Source: Nocardia miyunensis NBRC 108239
GTDB lineage: Bacteria; Actinomycetota; Actinomycetes; Mycobacteriales; Mycobacteriaceae
NCBI RefSeq assembly: GCF_001613065.1
Contig: NZ_BDBQ01000044.1
Coordinates: 97,683-161,682, forward strand
Length of the DNA stretch: 64,000 nucleotides
Direction of reading: 5' to 3'
Shown: piece by piece, positions 7,602 through 16,347 of the stretch
Numbering within the stretch: position 1 is the stretch's first letter
Layout: each line of letters begins with the position of its first letter
The notes under the pieces: model-generated
Databases searched by the model: none
The model's input: the letters and a program-made list of their open reading frames with translations, nothing else
Told to the model about the DNA's origin: nothing
Translations under genes and position numbers: made by a program

Positions 7602-8834
7602 TCAGCGTGCGGCCGGAACCGGGGGCTGGGCGCGGTCGGCGAGATCGGTGGATTCGTCGGCCCACGCTGCGGTCGGGCGGACGACGCCGGTTGCGATGAG
7701 TTCGCGGGCGGCTCTGATGTCGCGGGGGCGGCCGACGGATACGGCTCCGACGAGTGCGCCTCCGGCGAGGGCCAGTGCGGTGAAGTCGCGGGAGTCGATC
7801 GATCCTCGGACGATCAGTTCGTCGTACGAGCAGGTCCAGCCCGCGAATTGGAGACTGACACCGTACTGAGTGGACCATCCCCATGGCACATCGATATCGG
7901 TGATCTGTTGTCCCAGTATTGATTTCGCGACGGCCCTGCCATCCGCCAGGGCGCTGTTCCAGTGTTCGCCACGCTCGTGGCGGTCGCGCGGGCGGTTGAA
8001 GCGGCTGGCCGCGTCTCCGGCGGCGTAGACACCCGAGGTCGAGGTCCGGTACTGCTCGTCCACGAGAATGCCGTCGTACACGGCGATTCCGGCGGTTCTG
8101 GCAAGGGCGGTGTCGGGAACAGCGCCGATTGCGACCAGGGCGGAGGAGGCCGTCCAGGTGCGTCCGTCCGTGGCCGTCGCGACCACTCCCCGCCTGTCGA
8201 TCTGCTCGAGCCGGGCGAGGCGGACGCCATTCTCGATCCGGACCCCGTGCTCGGCGTGCAGATCTGCGACCAGAGTCGAAACCTCTGGTGGCACAGTGCG
8301 ATCCAAGGGCGCGGCACCCGAGTGCAGGATCCGCACATCCGCTCCCAGGCCCCGAGCCGTTGCGGCGACCTCGAGACCGACCAGGCCCGCACCCACGATC
8401 AGCAACGGGCCGTCGTCGATCGCCGCACGCAGCGGCGCGATATCCGCGACGCGGCGCAGCGACCGAACCCGCACGGGCGGATGCTGTTCCAGGCGTCGCG
8501 CTCGCGCACCGGTGGCCAGCAGCAGCGCGTCGTAGTCGAGCGACTCGCCGGTGCTCAGCCACAGGCGGCGGCGGTCGGTATCGATATCTGCGACCATGGT
8601 GGCCACCCGCAGTTCGATATCGCTTTCAGCCCAATACTTTTCGGGTTCGAGCAGGCACCGGTCGATCTCGCGGGTCCCGTCGAGCAGATCCTTCGACACC
8701 ATCGGGCGGCGATAGGGACCGTGGTGTTCCGCGCCGACGAGCACGATCCGCCCGGTGTATCCCTCGGCGCGCAGGGTCCGGGCCGCGGTCGCACCGGCCG
8801 GTCCGGCGCCCGCGATCACGATCCGATCCGTCAT
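7602..8834 (-). CDS. rubB: Rubredoxin reductase (FAD, NADH-dependent)
   Basis: 410 residues. The N-terminal dinucleotide-binding motif is GAGPAGATAARTLR; a second Rossmann motif GAGLVGLEVAATARGLG is near residue 150, and the FAD-closing block YAAGDAA is near residue 280. It passes electrons from NADH to the rubredoxins that feed AlkB. ATG 8834 overlaps the stop of the upstream rubredoxin gene by ATGA, so translation is coupled. It is the last gene of the alkB-rubA1-rubA2-rubB operon. Confidence 0.9.
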   Translation of the reverse strand: MTDRIVIAGAGPAGATAARTLRAEGYTGRIVLVGAEHHGPYRRPMVSKDLLDGTREIDRCLLEPEKYWAESDIELRVATMVADIDTDRRRLWLSTGESLDYDALLLATGARARRLEQHPPVRVRSLRRVADIAPLRAAIDDGPLLIVGAGLVGLEVAATARGLGADVRILHSGAAPLDRTVPPEVSTLVADLHAEHGVRIENGVRLARLEQIDRRGVVATATDGRTWTASSALVAIGAVPDTALARTAGIAVYDGILVDEQYRTSTSGVYAAGDAASRFNRPRDRHERGEHWNSALADGRAVAKSILGQQITDIDVPWGWSTQYGVSLQFAGWTCSYDELIVRGSIDSRDFTALALAGGALVGAVSVGRPRDIRAARELIATGVVRPTAAWADESTDLADRAQPPVPAAR

Positions 8835-9016
8835 GCGCGACTGACCTCCACCATCTCGAAATCGGCCTTGGCGGCGCCGCAATCCGGGCAGGACCAGTCC
8901 TCGGGAATGTCGTCCCAGCGGGTGCCGGGAGCGATGTCGTCCTCGGGCCAGCCCAGCGCCTCGTCGTACTCGAAACCGCATACCAGACAACGGAACAGCT
9001 TGTAATCGGTGGTCAT
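8831..9016 (-). CDS. rubA2: Rubredoxin, AlkG2 type
   Basis: 61 residues. Two iron knuckles are visible, CLVCGFEYDEALG and CPDCGAAKADFE; the second ends in the AAKADFE form typical of AlkG2-type rubredoxins, the ones able to transfer electrons to alkane hydroxylase. ATGA overlaps tie it to both neighbours. Confidence 0.93.
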   Translation of the reverse strand: MTTDYKLFRCLVCGFEYDEALGWPEDDIAPGTRWDDIPEDWSCPDCGAAKADFEMVEVSRA

Positions 9017-9201
9017 CGGGACTCCCTTCCGGACATATCGGTGACGGCGTCGAAATCGACCTTCTCCCGGACGCCGCAGTCGGGACAGCACCACTCGTCG
9101 GGGACCGCGGACCAGGGTGTTCCGGGCGGGAATCCTTCGCGTGCGGCGCCGACGGTCTCGTCGTAGACGTAATCGCAGACCGGGCAGCGATACGCGGCCA
9201 T
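9013..9201 (-). CDS. rubA1: Rubredoxin, AlkG1 type
   Basis: 62 residues with knuckles CPVCDYVYDETVG and CPDCGVREKVDFD. The arginine after the second knuckle (CGVREK) is the insertion that defines AlkG1-type rubredoxins; these usually cannot replace AlkG2 in alkane hydroxylation. Note CPVCD instead of CPVCG in the first knuckle, which keeps both iron-ligating cysteines. Its start overlaps the alkB stop. Confidence 0.92.
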   Translation of the reverse strand: MAAYRCPVCDYVYDETVGAAREGFPPGTPWSAVPDEWCCPDCGVREKVDFDAVTDMSGRESR

Positions 9202-10430
9202 CACCGCGCTCCGTACTTCGCCAGGACCCGTTCGCGTTGCGCGGGTTGGATATTCACGCGGGTGATGTCGCCGTCGTAGTGGTCCAGCACCCGGTGATCC
9301 ATCACCCTGCGCCACAGCGGCGGGATATAGGCCAGCGTGATCATGCTGGCGTAGCCGCTGGGCAGATTCGGCGCACCGTCCATACTGCGCAGGATCTGGT
9401 ACCGCCGAGTGGGATTCGCGTGATGATCGCTGTGCCGCTGCAGGTGGTACAGGAAGATGTTGGTCACGATGTGGTCGGAATTCCAGCTGTGTTCCGGGGT
9501 GCACCGCTCGTACCGTCCGCTCGCGGTCCGCTGCCGCAGCAGTCCGTAGTGCTCCAGATAATTCACCGTCTCCAGCAGCGAGAAACCGTAGACGGCCTGC
9601 AGGACCAGATACGGCAGGATCGCCGGTCCGAAGATCGCGGCCAGCACGCCCCACAGCACGAGCGTCATCAGCCAGGCGTTGAGGATGTCGTTGCGAATCG
9701 TCCACGGGCTCTTGCCCATCCGACCCAGCCGGGTCTTCTCCAGCGCCCACGACGAGCGCAGACTGCCCCAGACGCTGCGCGGCAGGAAGGTCCAGAAATT
9801 CTCGCCGAAGCGGGCGCTGGCGGGATCCTCCGGCGTGGCCACCCGCACGTGATGCCCGCGATTGTGCTCGATGTAGAAGTGGCCGTAGGCGGTCTGGGCC
9901 AGGGTGATCTTCGAGAGCCAGCGTTCGAGCTCGTCCTTCTTGTGGCCGAGTTCGTGGGCGGTATTGATGCCCACGCCGCCCATCGTGCCGATGCTCAGCG
10001 CCAGGCCGATCTTGGACACCACGCTCAGACCGCCGTCGATGCCCAGCCAGGACAGATTCGCCGCGGTCCACAGGTAACTCGCGAAGACCAGGCTGACCAG
10101 CTGGAACGGGATGTACGCGTACGTGCAGTAGCGGTAGTACCGGTCGTTCTCCAGCTGCTCCATCACCTCCTCCGGAGGGTTCTGCCCGTCGGGACCGAAG
10201 AACCGGTCCAGGCTCGGCAGCAGCACATAGACCAGGATCGGGCCGATCCACCACCACACCGGGCTGACCGCCTGCCAGCCGAACCAGTTGAACGCCCGGA
10301 CCAGCGCCGCCGCGACCAGCAGTGCGGTCGGCGCGACCAGACCCAGCAGCCACAGATATCGCTTGCGATCGCGCCATTGCCGGGGTCCGGCCGCGGTGGG
10401 CCCCGATTCGCCGATCCGAGAGGAAGTCAT
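9201..10430 (-). CDS. alkB: Alkane 1-monooxygenase
   Basis: 409 residues, the usual AlkB length. The diiron histidine boxes are complete: NTAHELGHKKDE, IEHNRGHHVRVATPED, NYLEHYGLLR and LQRHSDHHANPTRRY. Several hydrophobic segments (near residues 25-45, 55-75, 105-145 and 240-265) fit the integral membrane fold. It oxidises terminal carbons of medium or long n-alkanes with O2, using electrons from rubredoxin. It is the first gene of a four-gene operon in which each start overlaps the preceding stop. The control region is shared with the divergent TetR gene. Confidence 0.95.
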   Translation of the reverse strand: MTSSRIGESGPTAAGPRQWRDRKRYLWLLGLVAPTALLVAAALVRAFNWFGWQAVSPVWWWIGPILVYVLLPSLDRFFGPDGQNPPEEVMEQLENDRYYRYCTYAYIPFQLVSLVFASYLWTAANLSWLGIDGGLSVVSKIGLALSIGTMGGVGINTAHELGHKKDELERWLSKITLAQTAYGHFYIEHNRGHHVRVATPEDPASARFGENFWTFLPRSVWGSLRSSWALEKTRLGRMGKSPWTIRNDILNAWLMTLVLWGVLAAIFGPAILPYLVLQAVYGFSLLETVNYLEHYGLLRQRTASGRYERCTPEHSWNSDHIVTNIFLYHLQRHSDHHANPTRRYQILRSMDGAPNLPSGYASMITLAYIPPLWRRVMDHRVLDHYDGDITRVNIQPAQRERVLAKYGAR

Positions 10431-10459
10431 ATCGCACTCCGTTTACACAATTGCAGAAT

Positions 10460-10493
10460 GTGTATCTAGTGAATACAACTTATGATGAGTTGT
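10460..10493. promoter_or_regulatory. Palindromic operator candidates between alkB and the TetR gene
   Basis: Two overlapping inverted repeats lie in the AT-rich part of the divergent region: GTGTAT-N7-ATACAA (10460-10478, one mismatch) and ACAACT-N7-AGTTGT (10475-10493, perfect). A TetR dimer encoded next door is the natural candidate to bind here and repress alkB. Binding is inference from position and symmetry. Confidence 0.55.
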
Positions 10494-10526
10494 CAACGAC
10501 GGAGTCACTCGAGGAGCTGATGTACG

Positions 10527-11144
10527 ATGATCGCCGTGGCTGAAGCGCCGAATTTTCAGAGTGAGATGCGCCTACTCCTGCGCGAACGGGCTCTGGACGC
10601 CGCCCGGGAGGTGGTCTGCACCGAGGGCTGGGGGGCGGTGAACATGTCCCGCATCGCCAAGGACGTCGGCATCAGCCGTCCGGTGCTCTACAAGGAGATC
10701 GGCACCCGCCAGGCCCTGGCCGACGCCCTCATCGAACGCGAACTCGGCACCTTCCTGAGCGGCATCGTCGACACCCTCGCCGAACACCCCGCCGACCCGA
10801 TCACCGGCATGACCCGCGCGGCCGACTACACCCTGCGCACCGGCGCGGACAACACCCTGCTCAAAGCGGTCCTGTCCGGCCGCCACAGCGGCGACACCAC
10901 CCTGCTGCCCGCCCTGGTCACCGAACCCGAACCGGTCCTGGGCCGCGCGGTCGCCGCACTCATCGCCGCCATGCGCGAACGCTACGAACTCCCCACCCTG
11001 TCCGACGACGACCTCGAATCACTGATCGAAATCCTCGTCCGCCTAACCCTGAGCCACCTGTTCCAGCCCATCGGCCCCACCGACCGCGCGGTCACCCAGA
11101 TCGCGTTGGTGATCACCCGGGTCTTCACGGGCATGTCCGCGTAG
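10527..11144 (+). CDS. TetR family regulator, likely of the alkane operon
   Basis: 205 residues. The N-terminal HTH is clear: VNMSRIAKDVGISRPVLYKEIGTRQALADALI (split as VNMSRIAKDVGISRP and VLYKEIGTRQALA), with an all-alpha ligand domain after residue 70. In actinobacterial alkane operons a TetR (AlkU/AlkX-like) usually follows rubB on the same strand; here it is divergent from alkB with a shared promoter region, which supports direct control of alkB. GAGGAG is upstream of ATG 10527; GTG at 10536 is an alternative start. Confidence 0.85.
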   Translation: MIAVAEAPNFQSEMRLLLRERALDAAREVVCTEGWGAVNMSRIAKDVGISRPVLYKEIGTRQALADALIERELGTFLSGIVDTLAEHPADPITGMTRAADYTLRTGADNTLLKAVLSGRHSGDTTLLPALVTEPEPVLGRAVAALIAAMRERYELPTLSDDDLESLIEILVRLTLSHLFQPIGPTDRAVTQIALVITRVFTGMSA

Positions 11145-11604
11145 CACGCGTTCGCCTCCCCTCATCGGGCGACAACGTAACCGCCGCAAGGAAAGTCGAT
11201 CCCGCACAGATGTGGGTTGCCGCGGGCGCACCGAACACGGCAGTACGTCAGCGATCCGAGACCCGCGAGCAGATAACGTCGATCCGGATGTCGCGATACC
11301 GATGCGCGTGGACGGAGTAATCGGCACGGACCTCATGCCGCTCTTCGAAGACTGCGGGCGATCGGAGCAGGTCTGGCAATCGAGTCATCAGCGTTCTGCG
11401 GTATTCCCGATTCCCCTCGCTGGCAGCAACGATCAGCGTGCGGGTGGTCGCCGAGCCCCGGGTTCCTGCGACCGGCTCGTGACGGTGCGCGATGGGCAGC
11501 CCGGGAAACCTGGTGGGACACTCCAGGCGACCCTGGGAAACCGGTGGCCCGGGCAACCGGTGGCCCGGGCAACCGGTGGCCCGGGCCGCGGGCCGAGTCG
11601 CCCC
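11145..11604. other. Intergenic region between the TetR gene and egtD
   Basis: No supported gene. A minus-strand open frame ending at 11248 shows moderately protein-like composition over its last 65 codons (about 11248-11460) but no recognisable domain; it could be a gene fragment. The distal end carries the tandem repeat at 11539-11586. Confidence 0.4.
11539..11586. repeat. Three perfect 16-bp tandem repeats
   Basis: The unit AACCGGTGGCCCGGGC occurs three times head to tail, 18 bp before the egtD stop codon end. Each unit contains the palindromes ACCGGT and CCCGGG, so the array can form several alternative hairpins and may end the egt transcript or be a small variable-number locus. Confidence 0.9.
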
Positions 11605-12576
11605 TCAGCGACGGGCGGCCAGGATCAGGGCGAAGCGGTCGTCGGGGTCGGTCCAGATGTGTTCGGTGTCGAAACCGGCGGCCGCGAGTTCGGTGGCGAG
11701 GCCGTCGGGGCGGAATTTGGTGGAGATTTCGGTGCGCATCTGTTCGCCTCGGGTGAAATGGACGGTGAGGTCCAGGTCGGGGATCGTGACGGTCATGTCG
11801 CGGGTGGCTTCGAGGCGCATTTCGATCCACTCGTTCTCGGCGTCCCACCGGGCGATGTGGGTGAAGGCATCGGGGTCGAAGTCGGCGTGCAGGCGAGAGT
11901 TCAACACATGCAATACATTTCGGTTGAATTCCGCGGTTACTCCGGCGGCGTCGTCGTAGGCGGGGACGAGGACGGCGGGGTCGATGACCAGGCCCGCGCC
12001 GAGCAGCAGTTGCTCCCCCGGTTCCAGGACCGCTGCCACACCGGCGAGGAATTCCGCTCGCTCGGCGGGAATCAGATTGCCGATGGTGCCGCCCAGGAAG
12101 GCGATCATCCGGCGGCCACCGCCGGGCAGATTGTGCAGGGTGTCGGTGAAGTCGCTGACAACACCGTGTACCGCGAGGCCCGAGAATTCCGCGTTGATCT
12201 GCTCGGCCGCGCCGCGCAGGGCGGATTCCGAGACATCCTGGGGTACATAGGTTTTCAACGGCCCAGCCGCGCCCAGCGCGGACAGCAGCAGCCGGGTCTT
12301 GGCCGCGGACCCGGCGCCGAGCTCCACCAGGACCTCGGCCCGTGCGACCTGGGCGATCTCGCCGACGACGCGCTCGAGCAACGCCCGCTCGGTGCGGGTC
12401 GGATAGTACTCGGGCAGCCGGGTGATCTCCTCGAAAAGCTCGCTCCCCCGGGCGTCGTAGAACCATTTGGGCGGCAAGGTCTTCGGATCCGAGGTCAGCC
12501 CGTAGCGCGCGTCCGAGCGCAGCGCCTCGGTGAGATCGGCGTCGGTCAGATGGATTTCCAGCGTCGGTGCGGTCAT
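11605..12576 (-). CDS. egtD: L-histidine N-alpha-methyltransferase
   Basis: 323 residues, the size of mycobacterial EgtD. Family blocks: PPKWFYDARGSELFEEIT, EYYPTRTER, VELGAGSAAKT (SAM binding), FLGGTIGN and GAGLVIDP; FNRNVLHVLN supplies the histidine-binding Asn/Tyr region. It trimethylates histidine to hercynine, the first committed step of ergothioneine synthesis. ATG 12576 overlaps the egtC stop (ATGA), so egtB-egtC-egtD are translationally coupled. Confidence 0.95.
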   Translation of the reverse strand: MTAPTLEIHLTDADLTEALRSDARYGLTSDPKTLPPKWFYDARGSELFEEITRLPEYYPTRTERALLERVVGEIAQVARAEVLVELGAGSAAKTRLLLSALGAAGPLKTYVPQDVSESALRGAAEQINAEFSGLAVHGVVSDFTDTLHNLPGGGRRMIAFLGGTIGNLIPAERAEFLAGVAAVLEPGEQLLLGAGLVIDPAVLVPAYDDAAGVTAEFNRNVLHVLNSRLHADFDPDAFTHIARWDAENEWIEMRLEATRDMTVTIPDLDLTVHFTRGEQMRTEISTKFRPDGLATELAAAGFDTEHIWTDPDDRFALILAARR

Positions 12577-13361
12577 CGCAGCGCCCTTTCGGAATCTTCG
12601 GTGTGCAGCGGGACGATCGACAGGTGGCCGGGGCGCAGCGTCACCAGCTGCCGGTCCGGGACCGCCCGCCAGCGCGGATCGTCGTCGTAGGGTTCGGAGG
12701 ACACCACCGCGATCTCGTCGGTGACCAGCACCGACAGCGCGTGGTGAACGGTTGTGGCCCACAGTGTTTCGCCATCACCGAGCAGCAGGTTCAGGCGCGA
12801 TTCGGGCGAGAGGTCCAGCACGGCCCGGATCACTCGCGGCAGGACCGCGGCCGGGTCCGCGACCGAGGAGTCCGCGTCGCCGGACTTCTCCAGCAGATCG
12901 CGCACGATCACCCACAGAGTCGCGGCATCCGTGCGTGATTCGGCCCCGATCAGCGACGGCGAGCCGAATTCGGTTGCCAGCCGGGTGAGTACCGGCTGCC
13001 AGTCCGGAATCCGGCCGTTGTGGCTGAACGCCCACTGCCCGCCGGTGAACGGCGCGCACGCATTGCGTTCCACCGACAGCGAATTGGTGGCCGAACGCAC
13101 CGCGCCCAGCACAGCGGACGAATGCAATTGCGGCAGAACCTCTTCCACCGCCGGATCGGTCCAGATCGCCGAGGAATTGCGGTACCGGCTCACCCCGCCG
13201 CCGGGCAGCCACCACGCGACGCCGAAACCGTCGGCGTTGATGGTGCCGCCGCCCCGCATGTCGTGCGGAGCCCACGCCTGCGTGTACAGCGAATGCGCTC
13301 CGCGCGTGAGGATTTCGCCGACCGGGGCGACAGGTCCGAGATATCCCAGATGACGGCACAT
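12573..13361 (-). CDS. egtC: Gamma-glutamyl hercynylcysteine sulfoxide hydrolase (class II amidotransferase fold)
   Basis: 262 residues. MCRHLGYLGP places the catalytic N-terminal nucleophile Cys at position 2 after removal of Met; NADGFGVAWW, RSATNSL and FSHNGRIPDW are the class II glutamine amidotransferase blocks. EgtC removes glutamate from the EgtB product. Both gene ends overlap neighbours by ATGA. Confidence 0.93.
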   Translation of the reverse strand: MCRHLGYLGPVAPVGEILTRGAHSLYTQAWAPHDMRGGGTINADGFGVAWWLPGGGVSRYRNSSAIWTDPAVEEVLPQLHSSAVLGAVRSATNSLSVERNACAPFTGGQWAFSHNGRIPDWQPVLTRLATEFGSPSLIGAESRTDAATLWVIVRDLLEKSGDADSSVADPAAVLPRVIRAVLDLSPESRLNLLLGDGETLWATTVHHALSVLVTDEIAVVSSEPYDDDPRWRAVPDRQLVTLRPGHLSIVPLHTEDSERALR

Positions 13362-14701
13362 CAGCGCTCGTCCGATCGCAGATCGCGAGCGAGCCGGAAA
13401 CCGGAGAAGATCTGCCGGCGAATCGGGTGATCCCAGTTGCGGAACGTGCCGCGGCACGCGACCTGATCGGTGCCGAAACTCCCGCCGCGCAGCACCCGGT
13501 AATCCCCGCCGAAGAACACCTCGGAGTACTCCCGGTACGGGAACGCCTCGAAACCCGGATAGGGCTCGAAACCCGAGGACGTCCACTCCCATACGTCCCC
13601 GATCAGCTGATGCACCCCGGCCGGGGACGCCCCCGCCGGATACGCGCCCACATCGGCCGGTTCCAGATGCCGCTGACCGAGATTCGCGGTGGTCTCGTCG
13701 GGATCGGCATCGCCCCACGGATACCTGCGCGAGCGCCCGGTGGCCGGATCGAAGCGAGCCGCGAACTCCCATTCCGCCTCGGTGGGCAGGCGCTTACCGG
13801 CCCAGGTGGCGTACGCCTGCGCCTCGTACCAGCACACGTGCGCCACCGGCTGCCGTGGACGCAATGGCGTCATCCTGCCGAAAGCCCTACGGCACCAGCC
13901 ATTTCCACCGTCCCGCTCCCAGAACTGCGGTGCGGTGAGATCCGCTTCGACCCGATGCGCCCAGCCCCGCTCGGACCACAGTTCCGGACGACGGTAACCG
14001 CCGTCCTCGAGGAACTCCAGATATTGCGCATTGGTCACCGGCGCGGCATCGATCGCGAATCCGGGCAACCGCACCGGATGGGCGGGCCGCTCGTTGTCCA
14101 GCGCCCACGGATCGGTCGAGGTGCCCATCATGAATTCCCCTGCGGGAAGGACGATCTCGCCCGACACCGGAACCGCCGCAGTGGGCGCGGGCGCGGCCGA
14201 GAGCACCGCCGCACCGGCGCGCAGCTGATGGGTGGCCAGCATCGTCTCGTCGTGCTGCTGTTCGTGCTGGGCGATCATGCCGAAGGCGAAACCACCGGAG
14301 ATCAGCCGATCACCGCGTAAATCACTGTCCGCCAGCACATCCCACACCTTCCCGCGCACCTCGCCGGTGTAGTCGCGAGCCTGCGCGGGATCCAGCAGCG
14401 GCAGCGCGGGCCGGTCCGCGCGCGGATGCCGGAACGCGTCATAGAGCTGATCGATGTCGGCGCGCACCGGCTCCCGCCCGCCGACATCGCGCACCAGCCA
14501 CAGTTCCTCCTGATTGCCGATATGCGCCAGATCCCACACCAGCGGGCTCATCAGCCGCGAATGCTGAGCCACCAGGTCGGCCTCGTCGACGCAGTCGGTG
14601 AGCCCGGTGGTGCGCTCGCGCGCCCTGGTCAGGACCCGGGCGATCTGCTCGCGTAATCGCTCGGTATCGGCGCGGTCGGATCCGGGAAGATGAACGGTCA
14701 T
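13361..14701 (-). CDS. egtB: Hercynine oxygenase (sulfoxide synthase)
   Basis: 446 residues. The N-terminal DinB-like domain has WDLAHIGNQEELWL and IAQHEQQHDETML, giving the His ligands of the non-heme iron; the C-terminal formylglycine-synthase-like domain (about 195-440) has LPAGEFMMGTS, RLPTEAEWEFAAR, VWEWTSS and RGGSFGT. It joins hercynine and gamma-glutamylcysteine with O2. It begins 56 bp after the egtA stop. Confidence 0.95.
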   Translation of the reverse strand: MTVHLPGSDRADTERLREQIARVLTRARERTTGLTDCVDEADLVAQHSRLMSPLVWDLAHIGNQEELWLVRDVGGREPVRADIDQLYDAFRHPRADRPALPLLDPAQARDYTGEVRGKVWDVLADSDLRGDRLISGGFAFGMIAQHEQQHDETMLATHQLRAGAAVLSAAPAPTAAVPVSGEIVLPAGEFMMGTSTDPWALDNERPAHPVRLPGFAIDAAPVTNAQYLEFLEDGGYRRPELWSERGWAHRVEADLTAPQFWERDGGNGWCRRAFGRMTPLRPRQPVAHVCWYEAQAYATWAGKRLPTEAEWEFAARFDPATGRSRRYPWGDADPDETTANLGQRHLEPADVGAYPAGASPAGVHQLIGDVWEWTSSGFEPYPGFEAFPYREYSEVFFGGDYRVLRGGSFGTDQVACRGTFRNWDHPIRRQIFSGFRLARDLRSDER

Positions 14702-14757
14702 CGAAGAACTCCGAGGGTGAGATGAATGGAAAGCGGCATCGGCGCGCGACGCAGGAG

Positions 14758-16008
14758 TCAGCGCGCGGTGGGCATGAGTCCGGCACGGCATCGGCGCACC
14801 GCGGCATGCACCGCGTCGGCGGCCTCCGGGGCTGCGGCGGCCGCGGCGATTTCCAGCAAATCTACTGCGGCCGAACGGATTTCGGGATCGGACAGACCGC
14901 ACCGAGCGGCCTCGAGCCAGCGGTCCGCCACCGGGGCGGCCGCGCCGGCCGCCGCGGCCACCACCTCCGGCGCGGACATCAGCGCTTCGATCACGTGGAT
15001 CGGCACCGACCAGTCCTGGCCGGGCTGGGCGTCGATATAGCGCACCTCGAGATATCCCGAGGCCCGCACCGGCGGGAACATCGTGGTCAGGTGATAGTCC
15101 AGATCGGCGGCATCGGGCCGGCGGCCGATCTCGTCGTCGAGAGCGCCGCACAGCCAGTCGGCGAAGGTCGCGCCGGGCGGGGCCGACCAGTCGTCCTCGT
15201 GCTCGGCGCGCCGCACACACAGCAGCGGGACATCGAGCACCCAGCGGGCGTAGGCGGTGATCGGATCGGGCCAGTCCAGCACCGGCGGCCTGGTCCGGGC
15301 GTGGTCCAGGCGCAGCCAGGTGCGCATTCGCTGGGACGCCCAGGAGCCGGCCGGGGCGTCGTGCAGATCCGGTGAGCAGGCGAATGCCGCCAGCAGGGCC
15401 GGGCCGACGGTGTTGAGCGCGGTCCACCGGGCCACGATCTCGGCGTGGTCCGCGCCCGCGTCGACGCTGACCTGCGTTGCCGCGGTATTGCACATCATGA
15501 GCTTGCCGAACGGGCCGATTCCGGCGAAGGAACGTTCCATGGCCCGATAACGCGGGGCCTGCAACACTCGCCGCGCCGGGCGAAGGCCATCGGCCGCGGC
15601 GGAGAACGTTCGGATGGAACGAGATTCGAGCAATCGTTCGAGATGGCGGACATCGGCCCGCAGGCTCGCACAGAGTTCGGCGGCGGATTCGAACGGAGCA
15701 CTGGAGAGTTCGACCTGCCCACCGGGTTCGACGGTGACCCGGCTGCCTCCGGGCAGGGGTAGAGCGGGAGATTCGGGCGAAATCGTCGACGGCGCGTAGG
15801 GGCCCAGTGCCTCCGCGAGCGCCGTCGGCTCGGGACGCGGGCCGGATGCCGAACACTCACCGGATTCGGTGAGCCACTCGAGCTCGGCACCGATCAGACA
15901 GGGTGGCCCCTGTTTGAAACAGACACCGCCGATATATGCCTCGGCCGCGGCGCGTGAGGTGAATCCCTCCCCCGCTCCGACCGCGGCCCTGACCGCCGTG
16001 ACTGCCAT
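14758..16008 (-). CDS. egtA: Glutamate-cysteine ligase of ergothioneine synthesis
   Basis: 416 residues with GGAGG before ATG 16008. IGAELEWL, PGGQVELSSAP, MCNTAATQVSVD and EVRYIDAQPGQDW are the GCS2-type ATP-grasp-like blocks of EgtA. It makes gamma-glutamylcysteine, the thiol donor for EgtB. It is the first gene of egtA-egtB-egtC-egtD, the same order as in mycobacteria. Confidence 0.93.
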   Translation of the reverse strand: MAVTAVRAAVGAGEGFTSRAAAEAYIGGVCFKQGPPCLIGAELEWLTESGECSASGPRPEPTALAEALGPYAPSTISPESPALPLPGGSRVTVEPGGQVELSSAPFESAAELCASLRADVRHLERLLESRSIRTFSAAADGLRPARRVLQAPRYRAMERSFAGIGPFGKLMMCNTAATQVSVDAGADHAEIVARWTALNTVGPALLAAFACSPDLHDAPAGSWASQRMRTWLRLDHARTRPPVLDWPDPITAYARWVLDVPLLCVRRAEHEDDWSAPPGATFADWLCGALDDEIGRRPDAADLDYHLTTMFPPVRASGYLEVRYIDAQPGQDWSVPIHVIEALMSAPEVVAAAAGAAAPVADRWLEAARCGLSDPEIRSAAVDLLEIAAAAAAPEAADAVHAAVRRCRAGLMPTAR

Positions 16009-16347
16009 GTCAACCTCCGCTCCGCCGCGGCCGTGCTCGACGCCGCGGCAGCCGTGCTGCTCCTAGCTGTGTCGCCCGGTGCCCGTCCGGCCGGGCGAAC
16101 CTGCGCTGGCCGCCCGGGGAATTCGTTTCCGCCGACCCGGACCAGAGTAGCGGCGGGCACCGACAAGAAATCTGACGAAACGGTAACGGCTGGGCAGCCA
16201 CCGCTTCCGACCAGCATAAATCGCTGCGCCCCGACCCCGTGGGCAATCGCGGATTCGCCGCGGGGCCCCGCGACACCCGCATTCGCCGCGCCGGAATCGG
16301 CGAGTTGGCCGCACACCGGGCGACCGACATCTTCTATCGTCGATTGG

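Noticed and set aside
11248..11556. Minus-strand protein of 102 residues
   Set aside because: No recognised domain, and its start lies in the tandem repeat; noted only as possible gene fragment.
16033..16347. Upstream start of the EgtE-like gene
   Set aside because: The frame continues but is Ala/Arg/Pro-rich and overlaps the egtA promoter region; homology starts after 16348.
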